DNA of 64,000 bases, taken from a virus. Shown in pieces: positions 15,949 through 25,051 of this stretch. The notes below the pieces were generated by a model. The model made no database searches and had not been told where the DNA came from. It saw only the letters and a program-made list of their open reading frames with translations. The position numbers and the translations under genes were made by a program. The stretch covers positions 1 through 64,000 of IMG/VR virus record IMGVR_UViG_3300046463_000520; one strand, written 5' to 3'. Position 1 is the first letter of the stretch; the number at the start of each line of letters is the position of its first letter.

Positions 15949-16419
15949 TTACCAACGGTATCCAGCGGCTTCGAAGAACGCGCGCACGTCGGCGTCTTCC
16001 TGAAAGTGCGTCGTCCAGCAAAGCGAGCCGAATGCGATTTCGGCCTTCTCGTCGGCGCAGTGCGGGTCATTGACGGCATCGGCGCGGCCTTGCTCAACGA
16101 GCGTATCGGCGGCATTACATTCGGCATCCATCGTCGCGTAGAACGCCTTGCTGCTCGTGCCAAGGGCTTCGGCCTTCGCGACGAGCGCGGCCCACTTCAC
16201 CGACGGCTTGTTGCGTCCCGCGAGCGTCGCATCCACGCACATGCGAATCACATTGGCGCGCGAACCGCGCTTCTCGACGTCACCAATGCAGACCGACCAA
16301 AGGCGCGTGTTCGACACGCTGTACAGGCGGAACGAGCCGACGTCGAACGCCGCCGAATTGCCCGTCGTTACATCGACGTTGTGTTCTGCGGCGAGTGCAA
16401 GGGCTTGGGTGACGTTCAT
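15949..16419 (-). CDS. First gene of minus-strand block 1, hypothetical (156 aa)
   Basis: It begins MNVTQALALAAEHNVDVTTG. It contains KWAALVAKAEALG and a C-terminal CWTTHFQEDADVRAFFEAAGY. No motif identifies it. It is the promoter-proximal gene of the block, about 40 bases downstream of a TTGCGC-N17-TACTAT promoter, so it may be strongly expressed early. Early phage genes at this position often target host functions; that is speculation here. Confidence 0.6.
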   Translation of the reverse strand: MNVTQALALAAEHNVDVTTGNSAAFDVGSFRLYSVSNTRLWSVCIGDVEKRGSRANVIRMCVDATLAGRNKPSVKWAALVAKAEALGTSSKAFYATMDAECNAADTLVEQGRADAVNDPHCADEKAEIAFGSLCWTTHFQEDADVRAFFEAAGYRW

Positions 16420-16458
16420 GGTCGGCTCCGGTTCGTGTTGTTCTGCTACTGAGCCTCA

Positions 16459-16487
16459 ATAGTATGCGCTCACGAATGGGAGCGCAA
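16459..16487 (-). promoter_or_regulatory. Sigma-70-like early promoter for minus-strand block 1
   Basis: Read on the minus strand, TTGCGC (16482-16487) and TACTAT (16459-16464) are 17 bases apart. The spacer ends in CATTCGTGAGCGCA, almost identical to the copies at 40.2, 41.2 and 55.5 kb. It drives the block running down to 11733. Confidence 0.75.
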
Positions 16488-16509
16488 TAGGTTTCCTGAT
16501 ATTTCCATG

Positions 16510-16554
16510 TAGGAAAACGCACACAAGCCGCGCGCGATTCGGCCCTGACAATCG
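16510..16554 (+). promoter_or_regulatory. Two-box phage promoter (collagen-fibre operon)
   Basis: Perfect box 1 TAGGAAAACGC (16510-16520) and GACAATCG (16547-16554) are separated by 26 bases. It sits back to back with the minus-strand promoter, 22 bases from its -35 hexamer. Confidence 0.75.
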
Positions 16555-16564
16555 AATCATCGAC

Positions 16565-16645
16565 ATGGATGGATACCGCAGCGCGAAGTCGTGGCGCAGG
16601 CTTTTTACCCGCGTGCCTGTGTGCCGAATGGCTTTACCGCGATAG
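16565..16645 (+). CDS. Possible leader peptide (26 aa)
   Basis: The first ATG after the promoter, 11 bases beyond box 2, opens a 26-codon frame starting MDGYRSAKSWRRLF and ending CRMALPR. It is basic and has no clear ribosome site. Position mirrors the start codons directly after the promoter in other copies, but composition alone does not prove coding. An overlapping 74-codon frame from 16569 ends as ATGA on the next gene and is an alternative. Confidence 0.25.
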   Translation: MDGYRSAKSWRRLFTRVPVCRMALPR

Positions 16646-16789
16646 GTGGCCCGCTTTGGAAACGGGCCGCGCCGGGAGTGCTCCCCGGTCGGATTCGCGC
16701 GCCCTACCCGGTTTTTTCAAACGGTTGATAACTCGAATTATGTTAAGTCCGTTAGGAGAACTAACGGAAAACGGAACCGCGCCGCCCCT
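16646..16789 (+). other. Structured untranslated leader
   Basis: The segment contains several strong stems: GGCCCG/CGGGCC around CTTTGGAAA (16648-16668), a GC-rich CCGGG/CCCGG stem just after it, and a perfect TCCGTTAG/CTAACGGA hairpin (16748-16755/16761-16768). The loop and stem edge of the last carry AGGAGA. The next gene starts 21 bases later without its own ribosome site. The anticodon-arm-like first stem is not part of a complete tRNA. Confidence 0.45.
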
Positions 16790-17230
16790 ATGAGTGCTGA
16801 AAACCAGACCCCGATTTTCGACCTGAATCTGACGCAGGGCTTGCCGCGCGATTTCGTCGTGAGCGATTGGAAGAACTCGCGCGGCGGGTACGTCGATCTG
16901 ACCGACTACACCGCGCACCTGACCATGCGCACGACCGCAGGCGAAACCACGGCGCTTCTGCTCGACATGAAAGGGCCGGACGGCGCGACCGATTACGCGG
17001 GCATTCAGGTGTACCCGCGTCAAATCCTCGTCCATTTCACCGCCGATCAAACCGAAGCCATGCAACCGCTGCCGGGCGTGCGCCCTGTGCGCGGCTCCCC
17101 TGCTTCGGCTCCGATCTACAAGGCGGGCGTCTATGAACTGCGCGTCATGTCGCCCGCGCCCGCGAAGGTTCCCTACGCCGTCATCCGTGGCGACGTCTAT
17201 ATCACCCTTGGAGTAGTTGACGATGAGTGA
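16790..17230 (+). CDS. Fibre- or baseplate-associated protein (146 aa)
   Basis: It begins [19 protein letters not shown]. It includes [25 protein letters not shown] and a later YDLRV-like strand region ([25 protein letters not shown]). This resembles the short beta-sandwich proteins and domains next to tail fibres and upper baseplate proteins. The upstream frame from 16646 is arginine-rich and not credible. Its end overlaps the fibre gene by eight bases, so the two are translationally linked. Confidence 0.6.
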   Translation: MSAENQTPIFDLNLTQGLPRDFVVSDWKNSRGGYVDLTDYTAHLTMRTTAGETTALLLDMKGPDGATDYAGIQVYPRQILVHFTADQTEAMQPLPGVRPVRGSPASAPIYKAGVYELRVMSPAPAKVPYAVIRGDVYITLGVVDDE

Positions 17231-20200
17231 AGTGACCGGCAACCCGGCCATTGACGACGGCTCGACCGTCACGAGCGCGAGCGGCGCGGAAGTCGTTGTC
17301 GTGACCCGCCCGCCCGGTGGCGCGTATGGCAAAGACGGACGCGACGGCGCGGAAGGCCCGCAGGGTCCGCAAGGCATCCAAGGTATCCCCGGCGTCCAAG
17401 GTCCGGTCGGCAACAAAGGCCCGACCGGTGACAAGGGCGTGCAGGGCGACAAGGGCGTGCAAGGCGATGCAGGCCCGCAAGGTCCGGTCGGCGACAAAGG
17501 TCCGACCGGCGATCAGGGTGCGCCCGGTCCCGCTGGCACTGTGCCGGGTCCGACCGGCAACAAGGGTCCGACGGGCGACGCAGGCATTCAAGGCCCGCAG
17601 GGTATCCAAGGTCTTCGCGGCGATCAGGGTCCGGCAGGCGCGCAAGGGCCGGACGGCTATCGCGGTCCGACGGGCGACAAGGGCCCGGTCGGCGATCAGG
17701 GTATTCAAGGCGTGCAAGGCCCCGTCGGTCCGACCGGCGACAAGGGTCCGCAGGGCGACGCGGGTCCGAAGGGCGTGCAAGGCGACGCAGGCTTGCAAGG
17801 CTCGAAGGGCTTGACCGGCGACACTGGCGCGAAGGGTCCGACGGGCGATCAGGGTGCGCAAGGTCCGCAGGGCACCAAGGGCTTGACTGGCGATCAGGGT
17901 CCGGTGGGCTATCGCGGTCCGACCGGCGACGCGGGGCCGCAAGGCGCGCAGGGCGACAAGGGTGTAACCGGCGATCAAGGCCCGGTCGGTCCGCAAGGCC
18001 CGGTCGGTCTTCAGGGTCCGGCAGGCAATCAAGGGCCGGTCGGCGACAAGGGTCCGGTCGGCAATCGCGGGCCGGACGGCTATCAGGGCTTGCAAGGCCC
18101 TGCCGGTCTTCAGGGTCCGACGGGCGACAAGGGTCCGACGGGCGACGTCGGCCCGCAAGGTCCGGCAGGCGCACAAGGCACGCAGGGTATCCCCGGCGTG
18201 CAAGGGCCTGCGGGCGACAAGGGCGCGCAAGGTGCGACCGGCGACAAGGGTCCGCAAGGTGACGTCGGCTTGAAGGGCGCGCAGGGCGACGCGGGTCCGC
18301 GTGGTCCGCAGGGCTATATCGGCGAAACCGGCGCGAAGGGTCCGACCGGCGATCAGGGCGCGCAAGGCATTCAGGGTGCGCCCGGCGCGGACGGCGCGAA
18401 CGGCGCGACCGGTCCGCAAGGTCCGGCAGGCCCGCAAGGTCCGCAGGGCACGCAAGGCATTCCCGGCGTAAAGGGTCCGACGGGCGACCAAGGCGCGACC
18501 GGCAATCAAGGCCCGGCAGGTCCGCAAGGCACGCAAGGCTTGCCCGGCGTGGACGGCCACAACGGAACGGACGGTGCGCCCGGTGCGCCCGGCGCGCAAG
18601 GTGCGACCGGCGACAAAGGTCCGACGGGCGACCAAGGCGCGCAGGGCTTGCCCGGCGACAAGGGTCCGGCAGGCGACAAGGGCGTGACCGGCGACCAAGG
18701 CCCGCAAGGTATCCAAGGCTTGCCCGGCGCGCAGGGTCCGCAGGGCATTCAGGGCATTCCCGGCGTGCAGGGTCCGGTCGGCGACAAGGGGCCGCTTGGC
18801 GATCAGGGTCCGGTCGGCACCAAGGGCGCGACCGGCGACAAGGGCGCAACGGGCAATACCGGGCAGGCGGGCGACCCCGGCGCGAGCGGCGTCGGCAATG
18901 GCTTCGTCGTGACGAAAATGTTCCGCAACCGCCGCCGCGTCATCCTGCTTGGCGATTCGATCACGCAGGGCAATAGCTACTTCGATGCGACCAACGGCGA
19001 CGCGCAGTATTCCTCGACGGGCTACGGCGAACAGTCGATTTTCAAGTCGAACGGGCGCTTCACGCTGCTCGGCAACAAGGGCGTCGCGGGCGAGAACACG
19101 GCGCAGATTCGCGCGCGCCTGAAGACGGACGTCTTCGACCTTGCGCCCGATATCGTGTTTTTGATGGCGGGTACGAACGACTTCAACGAGACGTCCACGG
19201 CGGCGACGATTGCGACCGCCATGAACAACATCGAATACATGGTCGTGTCGATGATGATGGCGGGCATTCAGGTCGTGCTCGTGACGCCTCCGGTCAAAAG
19301 CACGTCGGTGCTCGGATGGGATATCACGCGGCAGGCTATCCCCTACTACTACCGGCTCGCAGAGTATTACGACATTCCGCTGGTGGACATGTTCAAGGTG
19401 ACGGCGGACCCGGCGACCGGCAGCTATATCGCGGGCTATTCCGCTGACGGCGTGCATCCGCAGGGTCCGGGCCTGACCGCCATGTCCGATTACATGGGCC
19501 ATGTGCTGCGCAACTTGGAGAACTGGAACGCGGGGCCGTACCTTGCCGCCGTGTCCGAGACGGGTCCGAACAACGCGCCGAACCTGCTCGCCAATGGCTC
19601 GTTCGCGCTTGGCGGCGCGGCGGCATCGAGCCTGTCGGCGTGGACGCCGAACGCGACGAACTCGACGCTTTCCGTTGCTGCCGCGCCAAGCCAGCAAGTG
19701 CAGAACCCGTTTGCGACGTCGTTCAGTGTGAGCGCGATTCAAGGCCCCTACTCGGGCCGCACGTACTCGCACAAGCTCAATACGGCGGTCGGCATGTACG
19801 CGCTGTACGGCTCGGACATGACGAAGAACGTCGCGTTCAAAGACGGCGACCGGCTCGTGTTCTCGGGCCGCGTGAATGCGTCAGGCATGGGCGCGAGCGC
19901 GGCGGGCTTCACCCTGTCCGCGTCTTTCGCGAGCAAGGGCGACGTGCGCCCGCTCAACACGGTTCCGCTCAACGGCGATTATCTGTTCTCCGCTGAATTC
20001 GCGGTCCCGGTCGGCGCGGGCAACCTGAATGTCACTTGCTACGTGCAGGACACGGGCACGTACACCTTCAACAACTTCACGATCCTCAATCGCACGGCGA
20101 TGGATGCGATCTGGAAGCCGGGCGTACAGGTGGTCGGCACGCCGTATGACACGACGGGCACGTATGCGACGGACTCGGCTCTGCTCGCGTGGGCTTACTC

Positions 20201-20450
20201 GCAATCGTGGGGCGTCACGAGCGCGACGCGCGACGCCAACGGTGCGACGACGACCGCCAGCATCGTATGGCCGGACGGCACGCCGGGCGTTTTCACGACC
20301 GACGCGGCGAGCACGGCATTCCCCGGCGAAATCGACGCTTGGCATGTGACCTACGTCAACACGTACATCACGAAGACGCTCTCGCAACCCGCAGTCACGC
20401 GCGACGCGAACGGCGGCATCGCCGCGCAACCTGCACTTATCGTAGTCTGA
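17223..20450 (+). CDS. Collagen-like tail fibre with SGNH/GDSL esterase domain
   Basis: The ATG at 17223 has GGAG nine bases upstream. After a 40-residue head, about 170 consecutive Gly-X-Y triplets (residues about 43-560) form a collagen-like rod rich in GPQGPQG, GPTGDKG and GDQGPVG, which should trimerise. Then follows a full SGNH hydrolase: [10 protein letters not shown] (near 577), [16 protein letters not shown] (near 649), and DGVHPQGPG (near 742). The C-terminal 300 residues are beta-rich with carbohydrate-module character. It is likely a trimeric receptor-binding fibre that deacetylates host glycans. Confidence 0.9.
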   Translation: MSEVTGNPAIDDGSTVTSASGAEVVVVTRPPGGAYGKDGRDGAEGPQGPQGIQGIPGVQGPVGNKGPTGDKGVQGDKGVQGDAGPQGPVGDKGPTGDQGAPGPAGTVPGPTGNKGPTGDAGIQGPQGIQGLRGDQGPAGAQGPDGYRGPTGDKGPVGDQGIQGVQGPVGPTGDKGPQGDAGPKGVQGDAGLQGSKGLTGDTGAKGPTGDQGAQGPQGTKGLTGDQGPVGYRGPTGDAGPQGAQGDKGVTGDQGPVGPQGPVGLQGPAGNQGPVGDKGPVGNRGPDGYQGLQGPAGLQGPTGDKGPTGDVGPQGPAGAQGTQGIPGVQGPAGDKGAQGATGDKGPQGDVGLKGAQGDAGPRGPQGYIGETGAKGPTGDQGAQGIQGAPGADGANGATGPQGPAGPQGPQGTQGIPGVKGPTGDQGATGNQGPAGPQGTQGLPGVDGHNGTDGAPGAPGAQGATGDKGPTGDQGAQGLPGDKGPAGDKGVTGDQGPQGIQGLPGAQGPQGIQGIPGVQGPVGDKGPLGDQGPVGTKGATGDKGATGNTGQAGDPGASGVGNGFVVTKMFRNRRRVILLGDSITQGNSYFDATNGDAQYSSTGYGEQSIFKSNGRFTLLGNKGVAGENTAQIRARLKTDVFDLAPDIVFLMAGTNDFNETSTAATIATAMNNIEYMVVSMMMAGIQVVLVTPPVKSTSVLGWDITRQAIPYYYRLAEYYDIPLVDMFKVTADPATGSYIAGYSADGVHPQGPGLTAMSDYMGHVLRNLENWNAGPYLAAVSETGPNNAPNLLANGSFALGGAAASSLSAWTPNATNSTLSVAAAPSQQVQNPFATSFSVSAIQGPYSGRTYSHKLNTAVGMYALYGSDMTKNVAFKDGDRLVFSGRVNASGMGASAAGFTLSASFASKGDVRPLNTVPLNGDYLFSAEFAVPVGAGNLNVTCYVQDTGTYTFNNFTILNRTAMDAIWKPGVQVVGTPYDTTGTYATDSALLAWAYSQSWGVTSATRDANGATTTASIVWPDGTPGVFTTDAASTAFPGEIDAWHVTYVNTYITKTLSQPAVTRDANGGIAAQPALIVV
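17350..18890 (+). repeat. Gly-X-Y coding repeat
   Basis: About 170 nine-base units encode the collagen-like rod. The DNA is imperfectly repetitive (GGT/GGC alternating with CCG, CAG, GAC, AAG codons), so slippage or recombination could change rod length. It creates long spurious open frames on the opposite strand. Confidence 0.9.
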
Positions 20451-20457
20451 GGAACAT

Positions 20458-22215
20458 ATGGGATTTTTGAATCACGGCGCAATGGCGACGGTCGCGAAGT
20501 GGGCGATTCAGTCGTTCAAGGGTTTCATCCAGACGGGCGCGGGCGCGGTTGGGCGCGCTATAGCTGCGAAGCTGCTTGAATTGCCTGTTACGCCGCAAGA
20601 CTTCGGCGCGAAAGGCGATGGAGTCACGAATGACCAAGCGGCGATGGACGCGGCGAAGACGGCAGCGGGTAGCGCTCCTGTCGCTATGCCTGCCGGGGGG
20701 GTCTTCGCCATCGGGACGGCGGCTCCCGACTATGACGTGAGGGGGCAGGGACAATTATTGGCGGGCGGTGTATCGACGGGCGGGGCGGAACTCTCCTACA
20801 ACCCCGCTCGCGAGTCGGTGTTCTACGCCCCCGCGACCTATCAGCGGGAAGTACAGGGCATCACCTACCCGCTTCCGCGTGGAACCGACTACATCACGTC
20901 TTCGTACAACATGGTATTTTCGCCGGGCAGCAAGCTGAAGGACTACGGCAAGACCATTCGATACGTGGTTGCCTTCGGCAACATCATCGGAAGCTCCCCG
21001 CTCACTTGGGGGTACGTCGATGCCTTCGGCGGTAATGCGCTCGCTTATGCCGGGAACGTCAATCGCACGGTTGCTATCGGTTCCGAATCGCTCGCATGGT
21101 TCGGCGCTCCCAATCAAGCATGGCTTGTCACCTACAAGCATGACTTTTGGCGCAGGCCGCCCGATAACCCCTACATTCCGGGTGAGGCCGGGTGGGATAG
21201 CAGCGGCTTGGAGACGTTGTTCCCCGGCATCGGCGCGCGCCTTGCAGCATTCGCCGGATACTCTGCCGACGAGACGACGAGCGCGTACACGACCACGCTC
21301 GGGCGCGATGCGGGCAACCATCAAGTCACCGGTATTCGAAACGTGTACGCTGGCTATCAGGCCGCTGCGATGACTTTTTCAGGCTCGTATAACGTCGGCA
21401 TCGGGGCACTCGCGCTCTGCAATATGGTGTTCGGCGACTACAACACGGCAGTAGGCGATCACGCGGGGCGCAACTGTCTCGATTCGACCAACGCAACGTT
21501 CGTCGGCTACGGCGCGGGGCGAACGGTCAAGACTGCGACTGGCGCGACGATCCTTGGCGACCGGGCAGCGGACAATGTGACGGACGCGCCCGGCTCGGTC
21601 ATTATCGGTACTCAGGCGGGCGCATCGCATCCGGTATCGCTCGCAAATACGCTCGTCATCGCCAACGACAAAAGCACGGTGAAGCCGCCTTTGGTTAGCG
21701 GCGATTTCAGCAAGCAATACGTCGGCTACAGCATTAACCCTGAAAAAATCAGGGCGCGGATGCACGTCCGGCACGCGGACAGTGGTTCCGTGATTGTCCC
21801 GGCCAATCCGGGTATTTTGGTTGAGGCTCTCGCTATCGCGGCGGTCACTGTCGAGACTGGCCCGGCAGGATTCGGCAAACTCTGTTTCGCTGACGATGCC
21901 AGTCAACAGGCGGGCGGGCTGGAATACAGTCATGCGTCCGACTCGATGGATTTCTTCGCGGGCGGCGCAAGCCGAATGCGGCTCGAAAACAGCGCAACGC
22001 TACGCCCGGCGACGGATGGCGTGGGGCTTCTCGGGCGGATTGCTTACCGCTGGCAAAACGTTTACTCGCAAAACGTCGTCCTGTCGCCGCCCGCATCGGT
22101 GACGCCTGCGAATAATGGCGACGTGACATTTCAGTTAACGAGCAATACTCAACTGACGATCAAGGTAAAAGGAAGTGATGGCACGGTGCGCAGCGTCAAT
22201 CTGACGCTTGCCTGA
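20458..22215 (+). CDS. Tail fibre/tailspike with trimeric-adhesin-like repeats (585 aa)
   Basis: A GAGGAA ribosome site precedes the ATG. Residues 1-60 have a hydrophobic helix, then VTPQDFGAKGDGVTNDQAAM, the entry motif of many pectate-lyase-like tailspikes. Residues about 280-400 carry short strand repeats of the type TLGRDAGNHQVT, NVGIGALALCN, NTAVGDHAGRN and ATILGDRAADN, like trimeric YadA-type head repeats. The C-terminus (GRIAYRWQNVYSQNVVLSPPA, TNTQLTIKVKG-like) is typical of fibre ends. No SGNH motif is visible here. Confidence 0.78.
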   Translation: MGFLNHGAMATVAKWAIQSFKGFIQTGAGAVGRAIAAKLLELPVTPQDFGAKGDGVTNDQAAMDAAKTAAGSAPVAMPAGGVFAIGTAAPDYDVRGQGQLLAGGVSTGGAELSYNPARESVFYAPATYQREVQGITYPLPRGTDYITSSYNMVFSPGSKLKDYGKTIRYVVAFGNIIGSSPLTWGYVDAFGGNALAYAGNVNRTVAIGSESLAWFGAPNQAWLVTYKHDFWRRPPDNPYIPGEAGWDSSGLETLFPGIGARLAAFAGYSADETTSAYTTTLGRDAGNHQVTGIRNVYAGYQAAAMTFSGSYNVGIGALALCNMVFGDYNTAVGDHAGRNCLDSTNATFVGYGAGRTVKTATGATILGDRAADNVTDAPGSVIIGTQAGASHPVSLANTLVIANDKSTVKPPLVSGDFSKQYVGYSINPEKIRARMHVRHADSGSVIVPANPGILVEALAIAAVTVETGPAGFGKLCFADDASQQAGGLEYSHASDSMDFFAGGASRMRLENSATLRPATDGVGLLGRIAYRWQNVYSQNVVLSPPASVTPANNGDVTFQLTSNTQLTIKVKGSDGTVRSVNLTLA

Positions 22216-22229
22216 CCGCGTGCTAATTG

Positions 22230-22253
22230 AAAAACCCCGCTTCGGCGGGGTTT
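22230..22253. terminator. Bidirectional terminator between convergent blocks
   Basis: AAAA-CCCCGC-TTCG-GCGGGG-TTT. The stem with a UUCG tetraloop is flanked by A on the left and T on the right, so it can stop transcripts from both sides, the fibre operon (+) and block 2 (-). Confidence 0.9.
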
Positions 22254-22256
22254 GTC

Positions 22257-22550
22257 TCATTCGACCGGCTGAAGCGCGATCCAGTCTGTCGCCCAATCGA
22301 CGGCGGCGCGGTTTGCCGCGCCTTCCGTGTCGAAGCTGCCCGGCACGTCGAGCGTGTATTCGCGGATGCCGGGCATTTTCATGACCAATGCACGCGCGCG
22401 CCAGTGGCCGTCTTCCGTGTGCTCGACTTCCGGCGCGATATCCCACTTCACGCAACCGCCGTAGCGGGCCTTCCACGGCCCTTCTTCCTGCTCGCGCAGG
22501 GTCCGAAAGTACGCGGTGTCGTCTATCTCGTTTTCGTCGCGCGGTTCCAT
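22257..22550 (-). CDS. Hypothetical protein (97 aa)
   Basis: It begins MEPRDENEIDDTAYFRTLREQ. It has a tryptophan-rich middle (PWKARYGGCVKWDIAPEVE, HWRARALVMK) that suggests a small beta-fold. The start at 22550 is preferred over 22604 because GGAGGGA precedes it. It is the last gene of block 2. Confidence 0.6.
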   Translation of the reverse strand: MEPRDENEIDDTAYFRTLREQEEGPWKARYGGCVKWDIAPEVEHTEDGHWRARALVMKMPGIREYTLDVPGSFDTEGAANRAAVDWATDWIALQPVE

Positions 22551-22575
22551 AATCCCTCCCCCGGAAAACGCCAGT

Positions 22576-23292
22576 TTAGAACAAGGCGGCTTGCGCTGTA
22601 TCAATCGGCGCGGTCTTCGGGCGAATCGCCCGCTCGACCGCTGCTTGCTGCGTGCTCGTGAGCGGCACGGTCGTGACTTCGGGCGCGGGCGGCGCGGCGA
22701 AGACGTCGCCTTCGCACACGAAATTCCCGGTCACGATGATGCCCGCCGCCCTGCCCGGTTTTCCGGGCCTGTAGACGGTCGCATCGGGCGCGGTATAGAT
22801 GCGCTCGAACAGGGCTTCGATAGCCTCGCCTGCGCTCGCGTAGGCGTTCGGAATGCCCGGCACGAAGAACCCGGTGTTATGCGGGATCAGCGAATTGAAC
22901 GGGATGCCAAGGCGGTTTGCCATGACCTGTAGCGCGCGCTCGCCGTCGTCCACGTCGTCAGGCGGCGCGGCATCGACCCATTCGGGCGGCGCGTCTTGCT
23001 TCGGGCGCTTCCATTGCAGCAACTTCTTCGCTTCGTCGGCGGGCAACCACGCCGCGCCGCGCCCGTCGATGACGCACTTCGAGCCGCGCGTCGGTTCCGT
23101 GAGCACATAGCCGGTCACGGTGTAGCGGGCGCGCTCGTTCGCGCGGTGCGCCAAGTCGCGCGCGTAGTCGCTCATTGAATCGAACGGGACGGGCGGCAGG
23201 GTCGGCAGCGGCGGCGCGTCTTCGACCGGCGCGGGCGCGGGGCCGCTCAACAGAAGCGGGCCGTAGAAGGCTCGATGGACAATCAGGTTCAT
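22576..23292 (-). CDS. Hypothetical protein (238 aa)
   Basis: It starts MNLIVHRAFYGPLLLSGPAPAP, followed by a proline-rich linker and an alpha/beta body with conserved-looking GAAWLPADEAKKLLQW and ALQVMANRLGIPFNS. The start overlaps the upstream stop by ATGA. No recognised family or active site. Confidence 0.6.
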   Translation of the reverse strand: MNLIVHRAFYGPLLLSGPAPAPVEDAPPLPTLPPVPFDSMSDYARDLAHRANERARYTVTGYVLTEPTRGSKCVIDGRGAAWLPADEAKKLLQWKRPKQDAPPEWVDAAPPDDVDDGERALQVMANRLGIPFNSLIPHNTGFFVPGIPNAYASAGEAIEALFERIYTAPDATVYRPGKPGRAAGIIVTGNFVCEGDVFAAPPAPEVTTVPLTSTQQAAVERAIRPKTAPIDTAQAALF

Positions 23293-23612
23293 GCGACTCT
23301 CTGCATCAGGGACGCGCGCGCCGCCGCCTGCATCGCGGCAAGCGTGGCGCTCGCGCCGAAGGTGAAGCGGCGCGTCACGCGCGCATCGCCCGGTAAGGCC
23401 CATGCCAGTGTCGGCAGGCCGCGCCACGTTCCGGCAGGCACTTGCTCCACTTCGCCGCGCTCGCGCATCGCTTCGAGCACGCGGATGCTGCGCTCGTAGG
23501 GCGTGCCCGCGCGATTGGTGAGCGACTTCGAGCGCGTCGGTCCGTGCTCGCGCAGGTAGTCGGTGAGAATGCGGCGCACGTCGTCATCGCTCAACGGGGT
23601 TTCGACTTTCAC
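23289..23612 (-). CDS. Winged-helix-like small protein, GTG start (107 aa)
   Basis: The start is GTG 23610-23612, overlapping the stop of the small upstream gene as GTGA. Residues 9-62 (DDDVRRILTDYLREHGPTRSK, then RSIRVLEAMRERGEVEQVP) fit a winged-helix DNA-binding fold with a recognition helix and wing. The rest is an alanine-rich helix. It may be a transcription regulator of the accessory genes. Confidence 0.55.
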   Translation of the reverse strand: MKVETPLSDDDVRRILTDYLREHGPTRSKSLTNRAGTPYERSIRVLEAMRERGEVEQVPAGTWRGLPTLAWALPGDARVTRRFTFGASATLAAMQAAARASLMQRVA

Positions 23613-23782
23613 GGCAACGGCTCCATAGGTTCAGGGTCATCGAGAAAGAAAAGCGACTCCACGCACACGGCGTCGGGGCCTGACGCACAGTTTTCTTCGG
23701 CAACGATCACGCGGTCATACACGACGGCCCCGCAGCATTCGAGCGCGGCGGCGACAATCAAAACGGGGATGATGATTTTCAT
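23609..23782 (-). CDS. Small secreted or membrane-anchored protein (57 aa)
   Basis: ATG at 23782 overlaps the upstream stop (ATGA), and the stop overlaps the next GTG (GTGA). The product starts MKIIIPVLIVAAALECCGAVV, a basic-hydrophobic signal or anchor, followed by a short acidic domain with two cysteines. The two adjacent Cys after the hydrophobic core could suit a lipobox, but the pattern is not canonical. The frame is shorter than the usual 60-codon cutoff. Confidence 0.65.
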   Translation of the reverse strand: MKIIIPVLIVAAALECCGAVVYDRVIVAEENCASGPDAVCVESLFFLDDPEPMEPLP

Positions 23783-24147
23783 TCGCGGTTCAACTTCCGG
23801 TAGTGCGCGATCATCGCGGCGGGACTCTCGAAGACGGGCGAATCCATGCGCAACTTGCGGCGGTCGTAATAGCCGATGCGCTCGGCAATGCGCATCATCT
23901 GGTTAGGCAGACCGCCTTCACCTTGCTTCTCAAGCATGACGAGCGCGCCCGCGCAGTGCTGCTCACCCTTGTGCGGGATGCACGCGCCGGTATCGTCGTC
24001 GTGGCGAGTCGTTTTGTGACAGGCGAAGGTTTGCTGCTTGCGCGTGATAGCGTCGCAGATTTCGACCACGCGCGATGTGTCGAGATAGAACGTGATATCG
24101 GTTCTAAACGGGCAATTGGCGCACGGCGCGCGCAGGTCGAAATTCAT
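23779..24147 (-). CDS. DUF6283-type cysteine-histidine phage protein (122 aa)
   Basis: The sequence FDLRAPCANCPFRTD, then TFACHKTTRHDDDTG, then QHCAGALVMLEKQGEGG and QMMRIAERIGYYD matches a phage/bacterial family with conserved Cys and His residues that probably bind metal. Function is not known. The start overlaps the dut stop as TGATG. Confidence 0.7.
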   Translation of the reverse strand: MNFDLRAPCANCPFRTDITFYLDTSRVVEICDAITRKQQTFACHKTTRHDDDTGACIPHKGEQHCAGALVMLEKQGEGGLPNQMMRIAERIGYYDRRKLRMDSPVFESPAAMIAHYRKLNRE

Positions 24148-24797
24148 CAGAGTGCTCCGGTTCCGGTCGAGCCGAAGCCGTTCGCGCCGCGCTCGGTCGT
24201 GCTCAGTTCATCAACCTCGACAAACTCCCACTGCGGTGCGGGCACGAGTTTGCCCTGTGCGATGCGGTCCCCTTCGCGGACCTTCGTGGGCGGCTCGCCG
24301 TCGGCGCGCAGGGCAACATGGATTTCGCCACGGTAGTCCGAGTCAATTATTCCGACTGCATTGCTGAGTCGCATGGCTTCTTTGAAGCCGTGGCCGCTGC
24401 GCGAGTAGATTTCAAGGCACCAACCGGGCGGCACTTCGACGGCCAAGCCAGTGCGGAAAATGACCGCGTGCAGGTCTTTCGGGTGCGGCTTAAAGTGGTC
24501 CGCCTCAATCGCGTGCAGGTCAAAGCACGCCGCGCCAAGGCTCGCGTACTGCGGGATAACCGCATTCGGGTGCAGGCGCTTGAATTTGAGCGGGCCGGGC
24601 GCGTGGGCGCTCGGCAGGCCCATGTATTCGAGCATCGCATCCGCTTCGGTGTAGGCGATTTTCGCGCGGTACGCGACCATATCGGCGACCGTCGGCGTGT
24701 GGTTCCCCAATAGCTTGAGGGTTTCCATGACGGCGTTCCACGGTACGTCGGCGTGCGTGGCGAAGTAGTCGCGAAGGCTGATATTTTCGAGTTTCAT
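24147..24797 (-). CDS. dut: dUTPase with extra N-terminal domain
   Basis: Residues 70-216 carry the five trimeric dUTPase motifs: ACFDLHA, PPGWCLEIYSRSG, NAVGIIDSDYRGE, EGDRIAQ, and RGANGFGSTG at the C-terminus. dUTPase hydrolyses dUTP to dUMP and pyrophosphate, keeping uracil out of phage DNA and supplying dTMP. Residues 1-65 (ISLRDYFATHADVPW, TEADAMLEYM) form a short helical domain otherwise found as a separate phage protein, so this is a fusion. Translationally coupled with its neighbours. Confidence 0.92.
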   Translation of the reverse strand: MKLENISLRDYFATHADVPWNAVMETLKLLGNHTPTVADMVAYRAKIAYTEADAMLEYMGLPSAHAPGPLKFKRLHPNAVIPQYASLGAACFDLHAIEADHFKPHPKDLHAVIFRTGLAVEVPPGWCLEIYSRSGHGFKEAMRLSNAVGIIDSDYRGEIHVALRADGEPPTKVREGDRIAQGKLVPAPQWEFVEVDELSTTERGANGFGSTGTGAL

Positions 24798-25051
24798 GCG
24801 CTCGCTCCCTGTACCTTCTCGTTGCCGTCGTCGTCGCCGATGACCATTTCGCCGAATGCGCCGACTTCGCGCTTCAGTTCCATATGCAGGCGGTGCGTCT
24901 TGATTTCGGCGTACAGGTTTTCATTGACCTGCGCGGCGAGTTTCGCGACGGTCTGCGCTTGTTCGGGCTTCATTTCGCCCGATACGACTTTGACCATTGC
25001 GTCAGACAGGAACGCGCGCAGATTGCCGGTCTTGCGAATTTTTTGAGTCAC
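24794..25051 (-). CDS. Small helical phage protein (85 aa)
   Basis: The conserved-looking part is TGNLRAFLSDAMVKVVSGEM, then QTVAKLAAQVNENLYAEIK, then FGEMVIGD. A GTG at 25051 with AAGG seven bases upstream gives this start. An ATG at 25093 would add 14 basic residues and a 92-base overlap with the upstream gene. The pattern is familiar from uncharacterised phage proteins. Position next to dut suggests nucleotide or replication context, but no function is assigned. Confidence 0.6.
   Translation of the reverse strand: MTQKIRKTGNLRAFLSDAMVKVVSGEMKPEQAQTVAKLAAQVNENLYAEIKTHRLHMELKREVGAFGEMVIGDDDGNEKVQGASA

Noticed and set aside
16590-16725. tRNA-like segment with a CTTTGGAAA loop on a GGCCCG/CGGGCC stem
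   Set aside because: I tried to fit serine, proline, glycine and lysine tRNAs on both strands. No T-arm (GGTTCGA type) or matching acceptor stem is present, so only an isolated hairpin remains.
17350-18890. Regular DNA repeats resembling a CRISPR array
   Set aside because: Units are 9 to 18 bases, in frame, and encode Gly-X-Y triplets. There are no conserved repeats with unique 30-base spacers.
17202-19772. 856-codon minus-strand frame rich in RTLxA repeats
   Set aside because: It is the opposite-strand reading of the collagen-like Gly-X-Y coding repeats and has no initiation signal.
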